From assembly GCF_000599865.1 (NCBI RefSeq), contig NZ_JHAC01000044.1, positions 1 through 64,000 of the forward strand: 64,000 bases of DNA, in the 5' to 3' direction. The position numbers and the translations under genes are program-made. Numbering within the stretch: position 1 is the stretch's first letter; every line of letters begins with the position of its first letter. The notes beneath the pieces are model-generated. The model was not told where the DNA came from. It did not search any database and saw nothing but the letters and a program-made list of their open reading frames with translations. Positions 26,844 through 36,194 of this stretch are shown here, piece after piece. The stretch comes from Deinococcus phoenicis (GTDB lineage: Bacteria; Deinococcota; Deinococci; Deinococcales; Deinococcaceae).

Positions 26844-26872
26844 GGGCGGGAGAGACTCCGGTTTCCCCGCCC
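26844..26872 (+). terminator. Weak hairpin after the nitrate operon
   Basis: GGGCGGG (26844-26850) pairs with CCCGCCC (26866-26872) across a 15-base loop, shortly after the transporter stop. No T-tract follows. Confidence 0.3.
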
Positions 26873-26884
26873 TCTCGCTGGTGG

Positions 26885-27064
26885 TCAGTGGCCTGCCTCG
26901 GTGGTCTGGTCGCCGCTGTCGGTTTCAGCCCCGGCCGGGCCACGTTGCGTGGGTTGTGGCGTGTCGGCCTCGGGGGACTCGCCCGGCCCAGGACCGAAAG
27001 GATCAGGGCGAACGTGCTCGCCCGGAGGGGGAGACTGCGGCCTGTCGTCGTTGCGCTGGGTCAT
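26885..27064 (-). CDS. Small Pro/Gly-rich hypothetical protein
   Basis: This is a 59-residue minus-strand frame beginning MTQRNDDRPQSPPPGEHVRP, rich in Pro, Gly, Asp and Glu and probably disordered. It sits divergently from the GAF-BTAD regulator. No strong ribosome-binding site or family is recognised, so it may be a chance frame. Confidence 0.35.
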   Translation of the reverse strand: MTQRNDDRPQSPPPGEHVRPDPFGPGPGESPEADTPQPTQRGPAGAETDSGDQTTEAGH

Positions 27065-27172
27065 GGCCGAGTTTCCCTGATGCGGGTGAGCCGTGGGCGG
27101 GCGGCAGGGTAAAGACCACTTTAGGAAGGACCGGGGGCCACCGCCCAGACAGGACGGGTCATACTGGACCAC

Positions 27173-28876
27173 ATGCCTGCTGACGTGCTGGACACCGTGA
27201 GCTGGACAGCCGCGACCCTCAGCCGTGATCCCCGGCAACTGTTCCACGTGCTGCGGGTGCTGCTGGCCGACCTGACGCGGGCCACCGGGATGGACGTGGC
27301 GGAACTCTTTCTGGCCGATCCGCAGCAGACCACCCTCTTTCTGAGCGGGTACGCCGGACCCGACCACCGCGCCTTTTTTAAGCGCACGGTCTTCCGGTTC
27401 GGGGACGGGTTTCCGGGCCGGGCGGCGCAGACCCGCGAGCCGCAGGTGAGTCTGGCGCTCGGCAGGGACGCCCGGTTTCTGCGCGAAGAGGTCACGGCGC
27501 TGGGGTATCAGGTCTTTGTCAGTGTGCCCCTGACGCTGCCCCACGCCGTGATCGGGGTGCTGAATCTGGCCGCGCACGATGCAGGGCAGCTCACGCGGGC
27601 GCAGCACACGCTGGAACGGGTGGCCCCGCTGCTGGCCGCCAGCCTGTACGCCGTGCTGACCTCGCTGGGCGAGCGGGCGCTGGAGCGGGTGCAGGAGGGC
27701 GCGACGCCGGGCGAACGGGCGCTGGGGCTGCTGGAAGAGAACCTGCACGCCACCTCGGCCCTGCGCGCGGCCCTGCATCCCCGGCAGGGCGAGGTGACCG
27801 AGACGCACCCGGGCCAGATCCGCCCCTGCCCCGGTCCCGAGCGTTGCCCGGCGCTGCACGGGCTGGTGCAGGTGTCCGGGCATCCGCAACTGCACTGCGC
27901 CCTCCAGCCCGACGACGTGCGGACCATCTGCCTGCCGGTCTGGCAGGGCGGGCAGGTCAGCGGCGTGGAAACCGTGCAGTTTCCCCGCAGCCTGCCCGAA
28001 GGCGTGATGACCGAGGCGGCGGCGCCCCTGCTGTGGATGACCCGCCTGGCCGCCGGTGCCCTGGACCTGGGCACCGCGCCCCCCGGGCCGCCCGCCGCGC
28101 CGTGGCTGGACCTCGAAACCCTGGGGGCCTTCCGGGTGCGCCGTCAGGGGCAGGTGCTGTCTCCCCGCGATTTCAAGCGGCGGCAGGCTTACGCCCTGCT
28201 CAAGCTGCTGGTGACCCGCTGGGGCCGCCCGGTGTCGGTCGAGGAACTCTGCGACGCGCTGTGGCCGGGCGAGGAGGTCAGCGGCCGCGTCCTGGCGCGC
28301 CTGCACGTCACCCTGAACGCCCTGCGGCAGGTGCTGGAGCCGCCGGGCAGTGCCGAGGCCCAGGTGCTGCTGCGCGACGGGAATACCTACCGCTTCGCCC
28401 CCCTGCTGCCCTACCGCCTGGACGTTCAGGAGTTCGAATTGCTGGTGCAGCGGGGCGACACGCAAGCGGGTGCGGAAGCCGTCGCCACCTACCAGCAGGC
28501 CCTGCGGCTGTACCGGGGCGACTTTCTGGAAGACGACCTTTTTACCGACTGGTACGCCCTCGAACGCGACTACCTGCGTGAACTCGCCCTGCGTGCCCTG
28601 TTCCGCAGCGCCGAGCTGCAAACGTCCGGAGGGCAGTGGCAGGATGCCCAGGCCACCTACTCGCGCATTCTCACCATCGACCCCAACCGGTTTGAGGCGT
28701 ACGAGGCCTTGATCCGGCTCCTGTTGCGGCGCGGCCAGGTGGCCGACGCGCAGGTTTCCTGGGAACGCTACCGGCTGGCCTACGGCGGCCCCCCACCGAC
28801 CTTCCCCCGCCCTTCCGGGCAGCCCGGCGCCCGGCAGGCGGCCACTCCGGAGGATGCCCCGGACGGTCACGGGTGA
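27173..28876 (+). CDS. GAF-BTAD transcriptional regulator (DnrS-like)
   Basis: This 567-residue regulator has an N-terminal GAF-like domain (about 20-160) and a middle segment with four cysteines (C219, C225, C242, C253) that could hold an Fe-S cluster or metal. A winged-helix SARP-type DNA-binding domain follows (about 310-385, PRDFKRRQAYALLKLLVTRW), then a bacterial transcriptional-activation (BTAD/TPR) domain to about 545. Thermus nitrate-respiration islands encode a regulator, DnrS, with GAF and BTAD domains, which supports a role in switching on this nitrate module under low oxygen or nitrogen oxides. That role is inference. Confidence 0.85.
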   Translation: MPADVLDTVSWTAATLSRDPRQLFHVLRVLLADLTRATGMDVAELFLADPQQTTLFLSGYAGPDHRAFFKRTVFRFGDGFPGRAAQTREPQVSLALGRDARFLREEVTALGYQVFVSVPLTLPHAVIGVLNLAAHDAGQLTRAQHTLERVAPLLAASLYAVLTSLGERALERVQEGATPGERALGLLEENLHATSALRAALHPRQGEVTETHPGQIRPCPGPERCPALHGLVQVSGHPQLHCALQPDDVRTICLPVWQGGQVSGVETVQFPRSLPEGVMTEAAAPLLWMTRLAAGALDLGTAPPGPPAAPWLDLETLGAFRVRRQGQVLSPRDFKRRQAYALLKLLVTRWGRPVSVEELCDALWPGEEVSGRVLARLHVTLNALRQVLEPPGSAEAQVLLRDGNTYRFAPLLPYRLDVQEFELLVQRGDTQAGAEAVATYQQALRLYRGDFLEDDLFTDWYALERDYLRELALRALFRSAELQTSGGQWQDAQATYSRILTIDPNRFEAYEALIRLLLRRGQVADAQVSWERYRLAYGGPPPTFPRPSGQPGARQAATPEDAPDGHG

Positions 28877-28926
28877 AGTTCCGGGACGCTGTGAAGTTCC
28901 GGCCGCACAGCGTCCCGGCGGCGGCC

Positions 28927-29652
28927 TCACCTGGAACAGTTCAGCCGCACCCGGAAGCTGGGAGCCGGGGTGGTGTAGGCCACGTGGCCCTCCTTCAGGT
29001 AGCCCGCCGTCATCTTCTGGGGATTGAGAGTGATGACCAGTTTTGCCGCCGCCGGGACGCTGGAGGCGGGCGCGCGGTAGTCCTGCACATGGAACTTGAG
29101 CTGGTACGTGATGCCGCCTGCCTGCGTCACCGTGTTGTAGATAAGCGGTTCTTCCGCTGCCCGCTCCTGAAAGAAGAAGGTGTTGCCGTCCGCCCCGACC
29201 AGCTCAATGGCTTCCAGGCCGGTGTCCTGAAGGTTGGTTTTGGTCGCGGTGCCGTTCCTGAGTTCGATGGTGACTCCCCAGCCGGGTCCGTGCCCGGCCT
29301 CCGCGCCGATCCGCTCGACCTTCCTGACCGTCAGGCGCCAGACGCCGTTGAAGAGGGTTTCACCGATGCAACCCTCCAGCGCGGTGCGCTGGTTGGCCCC
29401 GCCGGGCGTGGTGGCCGGTGGCGTGCCCGTGCCCAGCGTCAGCGTAGTGCCCTTCAGGCTGCTGGGAATGCCCAGCAATTGCAGCGCCGAGAGCGGCACA
29501 TACGTCTGACCTTTCACGACGATGGCCTGGGCCGGGGCCACCTGGCCGTTCACCACCAGCGAATAGCTCTGGGCGGCGGCCAGCGTGGGAAGAGCGAGGG
29601 CAAGGAGGGCGAGGACGTGCCCTTTGAGATATGACACTTTCAGGTGCGACAT
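28927..29652 (-). CDS. Secreted protein with copper-amine-oxidase-N-like domain
   Basis: This 241-residue exported protein has a signal peptide (VLALLALALPTLAAAQS). Next comes a short stalk-like domain SLVVNGQVAPAQAIVVKGQT...VPLSALQLLGI of the copper amine oxidase N-terminal-like type, common in surface proteins. A Thr/Pro linker at about 85-100 leads to a C-terminal beta-rich domain (TVRKVERIG...WGVTIELRNGT), possibly DUF4352-like. Start ATG 29652 has AGGAGA upstream. Function unknown. Confidence 0.75.
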   Translation of the reverse strand: MSHLKVSYLKGHVLALLALALPTLAAAQSYSLVVNGQVAPAQAIVVKGQTYVPLSALQLLGIPSSLKGTTLTLGTGTPPATTPGGANQRTALEGCIGETLFNGVWRLTVRKVERIGAEAGHGPGWGVTIELRNGTATKTNLQDTGLEAIELVGADGNTFFFQERAAEEPLIYNTVTQAGGITYQLKFHVQDYRAPASSVPAAAKLVITLNPQKMTAGYLKEGHVAYTTPAPSFRVRLNCSR

Positions 29653-29754
29653 GGGTTCTCCTGGGTGGGTTTCTGCGCGGCCCACGGCGGCGAGGGCGGC
29701 GATCAAGGCAGGGTCAGCGGGCCAGCTCGCACAGCGAGAGGTGGGGGCCGGGGT

Positions 29755-30054
29755 TCAGGACCACCGAGGCCAGCACGCGCCGTCCTCCCCGGGCCGGACC
29801 TTCAGCGCGGTGGTCCAGTACAGCAGCTCAGAGCGGGTGCAGCGGCCCAGGGTCCAGGCCAGGGCACCCCTGTTCATCTGGGCGGTTTCAGCGGCGTAGC
29901 CTGGCCCGCCGGTGATGCGGCGCGGCGCGTCAGACAACTTCAGGCCCAGCAGCAGCGAGCGAGGCGCGGGTTCCGAGGGGGTTTGCCCGGCCAGGGTGAC
30001 GCCGCAAGAGGCGGCCAGCAGGGAGGCCGTCAGGAGCCGGAGGACGGGGGACAT
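29755..30054 (-). CDS. Short exported hypothetical protein, possibly frameshifted
   Basis: This is a 99-residue protein with an N-terminal signal sequence (SPVLRLLTASLLAASCGVTL); a Cys at the cleavage region could make it a lipoprotein. The frame ends ACWPRWS at 29755. A one-base shift near 29795 instead gives RRVLASVVLNPGPHLSLCEL to a stop near 29717, which looks like a natural C-terminus. So either the gene is frameshifted or the shorter form is real. No family recognised. Confidence 0.55.
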   Translation of the reverse strand: MSPVLRLLTASLLAASCGVTLAGQTPSEPAPRSLLLGLKLSDAPRRITGGPGYAAETAQMNRGALAWTLGRCTRSELLYWTTALKVRPGEDGACWPRWS

Positions 30055-30115
30055 GGAGCCTCCTTTGCGTGCAGGAGGGGCGAGTGCCGAACCGCTCACC
30101 CTTCCCGCACGCCTG

Positions 30116-31747
30116 CTACTGCGGCAGAATCCCGGTGCTGGCCTGCCCGGTGAAGGTCTTCACCCAGGTCCAGGGCAGGTACACATAGCCCTGGTCGCCC
30201 CAGCAATCGCCCCAGGAGTTCTTGACGATGAAGTAGCCGTAGTCGTCAGCGATAGGCGCGCCCGGCAGCGTCTTGCGGAGGTTCTGGCTGGAGATGAAGC
30301 CCGTCACGGTCATCACGTGGGTGAGTTGGAAGTCCGGTTTGCCGTTCGGCAGTTTGCCCATGCTCTTGTTGGGCGCGTAGCCGTTGGCGTCGGGGGCCAC
30401 GTAGCGCATGTCCAGCGTCAGCGTGGTGGCGTGGCCCAGCACCGAGCGCAGCAGCAGGATCACCATGCTCTGATCCTTGTCATCCTGGTTCCAGAAATCC
30501 GTGGGCGACCTCATCCGGTAGCCGCTGCCCGCGCCGGTGTTGGGCAGGCTCCTCAGCAGGTAAATCCGGCCGCCCACCGTCACGGTGAACCAGTTGCCCT
30601 GGTCGTTGGTGTCCGAGCACGCGCCGTAATTCACCGCCCCGTCCCGGTAGCCGTCGCAGGAGTGCGTGTAGGTCTGGGTGTTCTTGGGCACCACGCGGCT
30701 GAGGCTCTTGTTGTACTGCCAGCCCGATTCATAGGCGAAGACGTAGTTCGCCGCACTCGCCTTCTGCGCGATAAAGAGGGGATCGCCGCCCTCACCGAAG
30801 GCGCGCGGTGCCCAGTCCATGAAGCGGTGACCGACGTAAGCCTGCTCGGAGAGGTTGACCTCCTTGTGATCGCGCCGCGCAATCTCGGCTTCCAGGGCGG
30901 CGACGGTGGCGAAGGCCCAGCAGGTGCCGCGCTGCCCCTGATCCTTGACGGTGGTGGTCAGGGCCTTCAGCGGCCAGTCGAAGTTCTGGTAGATGCCCCC
31001 GGCGGCGGGCGGCTCGCAGGCCCCCTTCTGGGTGCGGTCGAGCTGGTCTTTCGATCCGGTTTCCCCATTGGCCGGGTCGAGCAGGTAACTGATGTTGTAG
31101 ATCGAGTCGCGGTACTCGTTGATGACCTCGCCCGCGTGCCGGTTCAGGACCAGCAGCCGCTCGGCGCTGTAGCTCTTCACCTCGTCCGGGGCAGGCAAGC
31201 CGAACTGCTGAACGCTGTTGTTGAGCTTTTTCAGTGTGATGTCCAGATCGGCGTAAAGCTGGCTGTAGAGACTGTACTGGTTGGCCTGGCTGGGGAAGGT
31301 CCGCGCGTGGTTTGCCAGCACGGCGCGGCCAAAGGCATTGCCCATCAGCATGATCGTCTTGGGACCGCCCGCCGTCGGCACGCTCACCAGGCGGTCGCCG
31401 TCGGCGTTGATCGCGTCCGCCGCCGGGGGATCAAGCAGCGAACTGAACTCCGGGTGCGCCGCGATGTACGTCCGGGCATCCGCGTCGTCCTGGGCGTCCT
31501 GCCGCTCCTGGGCCGCCTTTTCGTTGGCGAGGTCCTGGGCGGTGATGACCTTGCCGCCGTTCTTGACGGCCTCCATGAATTGGGCGGGCGTGACCGGCTC
31601 GCTGCCGGGGGGCACGGCCGCGCCGAACTCGGGCTGGGCTTTAAAGAAGGCGGTCTGGGCCGGGTCGTCGCCCCCCGCAGGGCCAGACGAGCCGCAGGCA
31701 GCCAGACCGAGGGTCAGCAGGAGCAGGAGGGGATGCAGCTTGGACAT
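30116..31747 (-). CDS. Papain-like (C1A) cysteine peptidase lipoprotein
   Basis: This 543-residue protein has a lipoprotein signal with cysteine C18 (LAAC). A predominantly helical N-terminal half (30-240) is followed by a papain fold. The oxyanion Gln is Q270 and the nucleophile C276 (DQGQRGTCWAF). His477 lies in LTHVMTVTGF and Asn510 in VKNSWGDCWG. It should act at the outer cell surface. The order Cys-His-Asn and the NSWG motif are diagnostic of C1A. The N-terminal part may be a propeptide or a substrate-binding region. Confidence 0.9.
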   Translation of the reverse strand: MSKLHPLLLLLTLGLAACGSSGPAGGDDPAQTAFFKAQPEFGAAVPPGSEPVTPAQFMEAVKNGGKVITAQDLANEKAAQERQDAQDDADARTYIAAHPEFSSLLDPPAADAINADGDRLVSVPTAGGPKTIMLMGNAFGRAVLANHARTFPSQANQYSLYSQLYADLDITLKKLNNSVQQFGLPAPDEVKSYSAERLLVLNRHAGEVINEYRDSIYNISYLLDPANGETGSKDQLDRTQKGACEPPAAGGIYQNFDWPLKALTTTVKDQGQRGTCWAFATVAALEAEIARRDHKEVNLSEQAYVGHRFMDWAPRAFGEGGDPLFIAQKASAANYVFAYESGWQYNKSLSRVVPKNTQTYTHSCDGYRDGAVNYGACSDTNDQGNWFTVTVGGRIYLLRSLPNTGAGSGYRMRSPTDFWNQDDKDQSMVILLLRSVLGHATTLTLDMRYVAPDANGYAPNKSMGKLPNGKPDFQLTHVMTVTGFISSQNLRKTLPGAPIADDYGYFIVKNSWGDCWGDQGYVYLPWTWVKTFTGQASTGILPQ

Positions 31748-31798
31748 GAGGTTCTCCTTTGTTCTCGTCAGCTCGGGGAGGTTGGGGCGGGCGCCGGG

Positions 31799-32023
31799 TC
31801 AGGCCGGCCCGGGCTTCAGGCTGTGCGTGAGGTCGGTCCCGCAGCGCACGCAGAAGCGGGCATAGGGCGAGGTGATGGGCGCGCCGCACCGTGGGCAGGC
31901 GCCGAGCAGTTCCGTGCCGTCGTTGACGCAGTACCGCTCGCCTGAACGGCTGGGCACGGCGCGGGCGCAGCGGGGACAGAGCCGGTAGGTCAGGCCCGGT
32001 GATGTGATGGGAAGATCATCCAT
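31799..32023 (-). CDS. Small zinc-ribbon protein
   Basis: This 74-residue protein has three CxxC or CxnC knuckles (CPRC, CVNDG with a single Cys, CPRC and CVRC), typical of double zinc ribbons. It lies 51 bases downstream of the ORF start region of the peptidase on the same strand, so it is upstream in the transcript. Function unknown; such ribbons commonly mediate protein or RNA contacts. Confidence 0.75.
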   Translation of the reverse strand: MDDLPITSPGLTYRLCPRCARAVPSRSGERYCVNDGTELLGACPRCGAPITSPYARFCVRCGTDLTHSLKPGPA

Positions 32024-32305
32024 GCGGCTTCCTTGCCCCTGGCTCAGGTGTCGTTGTGGGCAGCGGGGAACGGTTCACGGCGTCCCGCCGCCCGGGGCCG
32101 CTCTACCAGCTGGCTCTGATTCCAGAACATCCGGGCAAACCCCCATGGGGTCTTGTGTCGCCGCCGGCCGGGAGGTTCCTCTTCTCGCTTTCCCAGCCGA
32201 ACGGACGGTCGGTCAGAACGGACTCGCTTGAGCAAGCCTGCCCCCCCCGGGAGGACGCCTGCCCGCTTCGCTCGCCCCGCGTCTTCGACTCACCTGGAGT
32301 CGGGA

Positions 32306-32800
32306 TCAGTCGAGCCGCACCGACTCGGGCACCAGCCGCCACAGCTGGCAAGCGCCGTCCGCATACGTCGAACCGGGATTCAGGCCCAGAGTGGGCGTGC
32401 AGTTCACCGCGTCCAGATACTGGTTGTTGATCTTCAGTTGCAGCCGGTAGTAGCCGTCGCCGTTGGGCACGAGCTTCCAGAGCTGGCAGGCCCCGCCCGC
32501 ATACGTCGAGCCGGGATTCAGGCCGATGGGTGCCGAGCAGTGGTCGGCGTCCAGATACTGCCTGTTGTACTTGAGTTGCAGCCGGTAATAGCCGCCGCCC
32601 GCTGGGACGAGCCGCCACAGTTCGCACGCGCCGCCCGCGAAGGTCGAACCGGGATTGAGCGTGACGGGCGAGGCGCAGTGGTCGGCGTCCAGATACTGCC
32701 CGTCCGATTTGAGTTGCAGGCGGTAATAGCGCGGAGCCTGGGCCGCCGCGCCCGACACCAGCAGGCCGGCGGCGCAGAACAGCAACATCTTGGCGAACAT
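32306..32800 (-). CDS. Secreted ricin-type beta-trefoil lectin domain protein
   Basis: This 164-residue protein consists of a signal peptide (LLFCAAGLLVSGAAAQA) and three near-identical repeats of about 47 residues. Each runs YYRLQLK...QYLDA followed by ...LNPGSTxAGGACxLWRLVP. One trefoil made of three such repeats is the RICIN/CBM13-like arrangement, so carbohydrate binding outside the cell is likely. The repeats are also visible at DNA level. The cysteine pair per repeat could form disulfides. Confidence 0.82.
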   Translation of the reverse strand: MFAKMLLFCAAGLLVSGAAAQAPRYYRLQLKSDGQYLDADHCASPVTLNPGSTFAGGACELWRLVPAGGGYYRLQLKYNRQYLDADHCSAPIGLNPGSTYAGGACQLWKLVPNGDGYYRLQLKINNQYLDAVNCTPTLGLNPGSTYADGACQLWRLVPESVRLD

Positions 32801-33053
32801 GGTGTTCCCCCTGTCCCTGATGGTGACCGCAGCGGAAAGTGCAGGGACGGCCCTCTTTCCAGGGGAGCGGTGCGGGCGGACGCCGGGCCGACCTGTCTTC
32901 CGGGGTGGCCGGTGTCCCGGCCCTCCTCGTGCCTACAGGGTGAGCTGCCCCCGGTTATGCGGCGGTCAGGAAAAGGGGAGAGTGCGCCGCCGCATTCACC
33001 CTCTGGGGCACCAGCCGCGTGGCCTGTGGTGGTCCCTGCACAGCTTCCCGGAT

Positions 33054-36000
33054 TCAGGCCCCGACGTGGCCTTGCAGAAAAGTCGTCCACTCTTCGGGCA
33101 GGCGTTCGCCGACTTCCAGCAGGCGTTGGCGGGCCGCGTGGTAGAAGCGGCCCAGGCTGCGGTGGTTGCCGGCGGCCCGCAGGGCGTTCAGGGTGAGTGC
33201 CAGGGCCGCGAGGTCGTAGGGATTGGCCTCGCACAGCAGGCGGCCCAGGCGTGCGGCCTCGGCGGGCTGATCTGCGCTGAGGGCCTGGGCGCGGGTGCCC
33301 AGCGCGCCATACAGCGTGTCCGTGATCAGGCCGTCCGAGGCCGGTTCCTCGCCCGCCAGGTAAGGGCCGCGCCACAGGGCCGTGTCCCCGGTCTTCAGGA
33401 AGGTCTCGGCGTCGGATTCCAGGTCGCCCAGCGCGTAGCCGTCCCCGGTGGTCCGGATGACGCCCGCCCCCAGCGCCGCGCGGGTCTGGTGCACCAGTTC
33501 CTTGAGGGCCGCCGCCGCCTGATCCTCCCCGGCGTGCGGATACAGCGCGTCCATCAGCGCTGGCCGGGACACGTCCGGCCGGCCCCGCAGGCGGCCCCCG
33601 AGCAGGCCGGCGAGCAGTTCGCGGCGCTTGCGGCCCCGGACCGCCGCGCACGCGCCGGGTGGGCCACAACGCATCTCGCCCAGCACTTCCAGACGCAGGT
33701 GTGCCGGGGAAGCCTGGGGCCGTGCGCTGCCCGGAGGGGTGCCCTGGCCTGCGGCCTCCCCCAGGCCCGGGAAGTAGCGCCGGGTCACCTGCGCCAGGTT
33801 CTTCATTCCCGCCTGCTCGAACCAGGCCAGGCGCTCGGCGGCGCGCTGGCGGCGGCCCGAGAGCCGGTCTGCCTCCAGCCCGACCTCCTGCGCGGCGTCC
33901 ACGATGCCCTGGGCCAGCAAGGCCGCCTCGGTGGCCTCGAACGCCCGCAACGCCTCGTCCGGCTGACCGGCGGCCTCCAGCGCAAAGGCCAGCGCGAACC
34001 GCGCCATGCCGCTTGGTCCGGGTGCGTTCAGCTGGGTCGCCAGGGTCAGCGCCTCCTGGGCCAGCCGCTGGCCTTCCCCGGCGCCGGCAAAACAGGATTC
34101 GGCGGTGGAGGCGTAGCACAGCGCCCAGGCCAGCTTGCCGGGCAGGGCCAGTTGCCGGGCGTGCGCCAGGGCCGCGCGGGCATGCCGGAGCGAGAGCAGG
34201 CCCCCGTGCGGCGGTGCCCAGTGCCGGTACAGCACGCTCAGGCGGTACTCGCACTCGATGAGGTGTTCGGACGGGCCGAGCCGGGCCAGAAAGTCGCGCG
34301 ATTCCAGCAGCAGTTCCTCGGCCTCCTCGTACCGGGCCAGGTCCAGGTAGGCGTCGGCCAGGGCCACCTGCGTGCGGGTGGCCTGCAGCAACTGCCCCTG
34401 CGCCCGGTACAGCCGCAGGCTCTCTCCCAGGTCGGCCAGCCGCGCCCGGGACTGCCCGAGTTCGCCCAGCGCCATCGCCCGGTTGCTCAGATACACCGCC
34501 TCCAGGTGGGTCAGCCCGGCGGCGCGGGCCTGTTCGAGGGCCTGCGCGTAAAACTGTGCCGCGCCCTCAAAATCGTTCTGGTTGTAGCGCACGATCCCCA
34601 GCACATTGATCAGGTCGCAGCGGGTCGGCGCGTCCAGGTCAGGCTGGGCCAGCGCGCCGCCCGCCAGGCTCGCCGCCTGCCCCAGCCGCGCGGAGTGGGC
34701 CGAGGCAAAAGCCACGGCGTAGACCACCCCGGGGTCCGGTTGCCGGTGCAGTTCAGGGTGGGCCTGCCACAGCTCCAGCACGCCGCCGTGGTGCCGGGCG
34801 GCTCCCCGCAGCCGGATCAGGCGCGACCACCAAGCCCGGCCCGTCCTTTCTTCGGCGGGGAGGCCTTGCAGACAGGCCTCGGCTTCGGCCAGCCTCCCCT
34901 GACCGGCCAGCAGTTCGGCATACAGGCCCGCCGCCCCAGCCTGCTGCGGGGCCAGGTGATGGGCCAGTTCGGCCAGGCGCAGCGCTTCGGGCAGATCGGC
35001 TTCCCGCAGCCCCCGCGCCGCCCGCAAGGCCAGGTGGACCTGCTCGGGACCGCTGGCGTGCTGCGCCGCCCGGGCCAGCAGACGGGCGCTGTGGGGTCCA
35101 TCTCCATCTCCAGCCCCGGCCGCCTCCGCCGCCTGGAGGAACAGCGCGGCGGCCTCGCGCGGCTCCAGCTGCGCCTCGTCGATCAGGTGGGCCGCTCTTT
35201 GTGGGTCGTGCCGGAAAACGGTGATGGCCTGCCGGGCCAGGGCCTGACGCTGCTCCGGGCGCAGCTGTTTCCGGGCCACTTCCCGGTAAAGCGGATGGGC
35301 GAACCCTCCCGGTGCCAGCACGCCCCGGCGCTGCAATTCCAGGCGGGCCTCGGCCAGAAGCTGGGGTGTCAGCGCCGTGATGGCGGTCAGCCGCGCGTCG
35401 TCGACTCCGGGGGGGAGGAGGGCCAGCGCCGCCATCAGCCGACCTGCCGCGCCCGCTGCGCCCACCCCTTCCAGAATCTGCTCGATGATGGCCTCCACCG
35501 TGACCGGCAGCGGCTCATCCCCGGGCGCCCGCCAGCGCCAGCGGTCCCCGCTGTTCCAGAGGTGGCCCTGCCGGGCCAGCAGCCGGAAGTATTCCAGCGT
35601 GAAGAGGGGATTGCCGCGCGCCCGCTCGAACACCCAGGCGGCGGCGCCCGGCGGCAGCTCGGCCCCGGCCTCGGCGTCCAGCAGGGCGGCTGCGGCCCGG
35701 GGCGAGAGCCGTTCCAGGGCCACCACGCTGTCCCCCTCGGGCCAGGTGTCCGGCGGGGGCAGGCGGCTGGTGACCAGCAATCCGGCCCCGCGCGTCCGGG
35801 CCACGGCGGCGGCGAGTTGTCCGGTCAGCTCCAATCGGGCTGCGTCCGCCCCGTGCAGGTCTTCGAGGTGCAGCACGAAGGGCGCGAGCTGGGCCAGCAG
35901 GGCCGCCAGGATGTCGGCTGCCGGCGCGGCGACGGCCCGGCCCTCCTGAACCCCCTCCAGCGCGATCTGGGTCCAGACCCGCAGGCGCGCGGGGCGCGGC

Positions 36001-36194
36001 AGGGCGCGCACCAGCTCGGCCAGCGGCAGCGTCGCCGCCAGGGTCAGGCTGCGGCAGGGGGCCTCGCGCAGCAGCGCCCGACTGGCATGGGTCTTGCCGA
36101 TGCCCGCCTCTCCCCACAGCCAGGCGGCCAGACCGACCCGGCGCGCGGGTAAGGCGCGCAGCCGCTGACCCAGCACGGCCATGGTGCTGCTCAT
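33054..36194 (-). CDS. Large STAND-type NTPase regulator with TPR and BTAD domains
   Basis: This 1046-residue protein has an N-terminal P-loop (WGEAGIGKT, G28-T35), a Walker B region (VLHLEDLHG, about 110-118) and a STAND NTPase module to about 330. A long TPR-like helical array (about 330-770) follows. The C-terminal winged-helix/BTAD unit starts near LEVLGEMRCG. It is a member of the LuxR/SARP-like signal-dependent activators in which the NTPase gates DNA binding. It starts at 36194; a Met five residues in is an alternative. No target is evident; the lectin and peptidase genes follow downstream on the same strand, after a 253-base gap. Confidence 0.85.
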   Translation of the reverse strand: MSSTMAVLGQRLRALPARRVGLAAWLWGEAGIGKTHASRALLREAPCRSLTLAATLPLAELVRALPRPARLRVWTQIALEGVQEGRAVAAPAADILAALLAQLAPFVLHLEDLHGADAARLELTGQLAAAVARTRGAGLLVTSRLPPPDTWPEGDSVVALERLSPRAAAALLDAEAGAELPPGAAAWVFERARGNPLFTLEYFRLLARQGHLWNSGDRWRWRAPGDEPLPVTVEAIIEQILEGVGAAGAAGRLMAALALLPPGVDDARLTAITALTPQLLAEARLELQRRGVLAPGGFAHPLYREVARKQLRPEQRQALARQAITVFRHDPQRAAHLIDEAQLEPREAAALFLQAAEAAGAGDGDGPHSARLLARAAQHASGPEQVHLALRAARGLREADLPEALRLAELAHHLAPQQAGAAGLYAELLAGQGRLAEAEACLQGLPAEERTGRAWWSRLIRLRGAARHHGGVLELWQAHPELHRQPDPGVVYAVAFASAHSARLGQAASLAGGALAQPDLDAPTRCDLINVLGIVRYNQNDFEGAAQFYAQALEQARAAGLTHLEAVYLSNRAMALGELGQSRARLADLGESLRLYRAQGQLLQATRTQVALADAYLDLARYEEAEELLLESRDFLARLGPSEHLIECEYRLSVLYRHWAPPHGGLLSLRHARAALAHARQLALPGKLAWALCYASTAESCFAGAGEGQRLAQEALTLATQLNAPGPSGMARFALAFALEAAGQPDEALRAFEATEAALLAQGIVDAAQEVGLEADRLSGRRQRAAERLAWFEQAGMKNLAQVTRRYFPGLGEAAGQGTPPGSARPQASPAHLRLEVLGEMRCGPPGACAAVRGRKRRELLAGLLGGRLRGRPDVSRPALMDALYPHAGEDQAAAALKELVHQTRAALGAGVIRTTGDGYALGDLESDAETFLKTGDTALWRGPYLAGEEPASDGLITDTLYGALGTRAQALSADQPAEAARLGRLLCEANPYDLAALALTLNALRAAGNHRSLGRFYHAARQRLLEVGERLPEEWTTFLQGHVGA

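Noticed and set aside
32790..36152. 1120-codon plus-strand frame opposite the STAND regulator
   Set aside because: It is the antisense shadow; the minus strand has P-loop and BTAD motifs.
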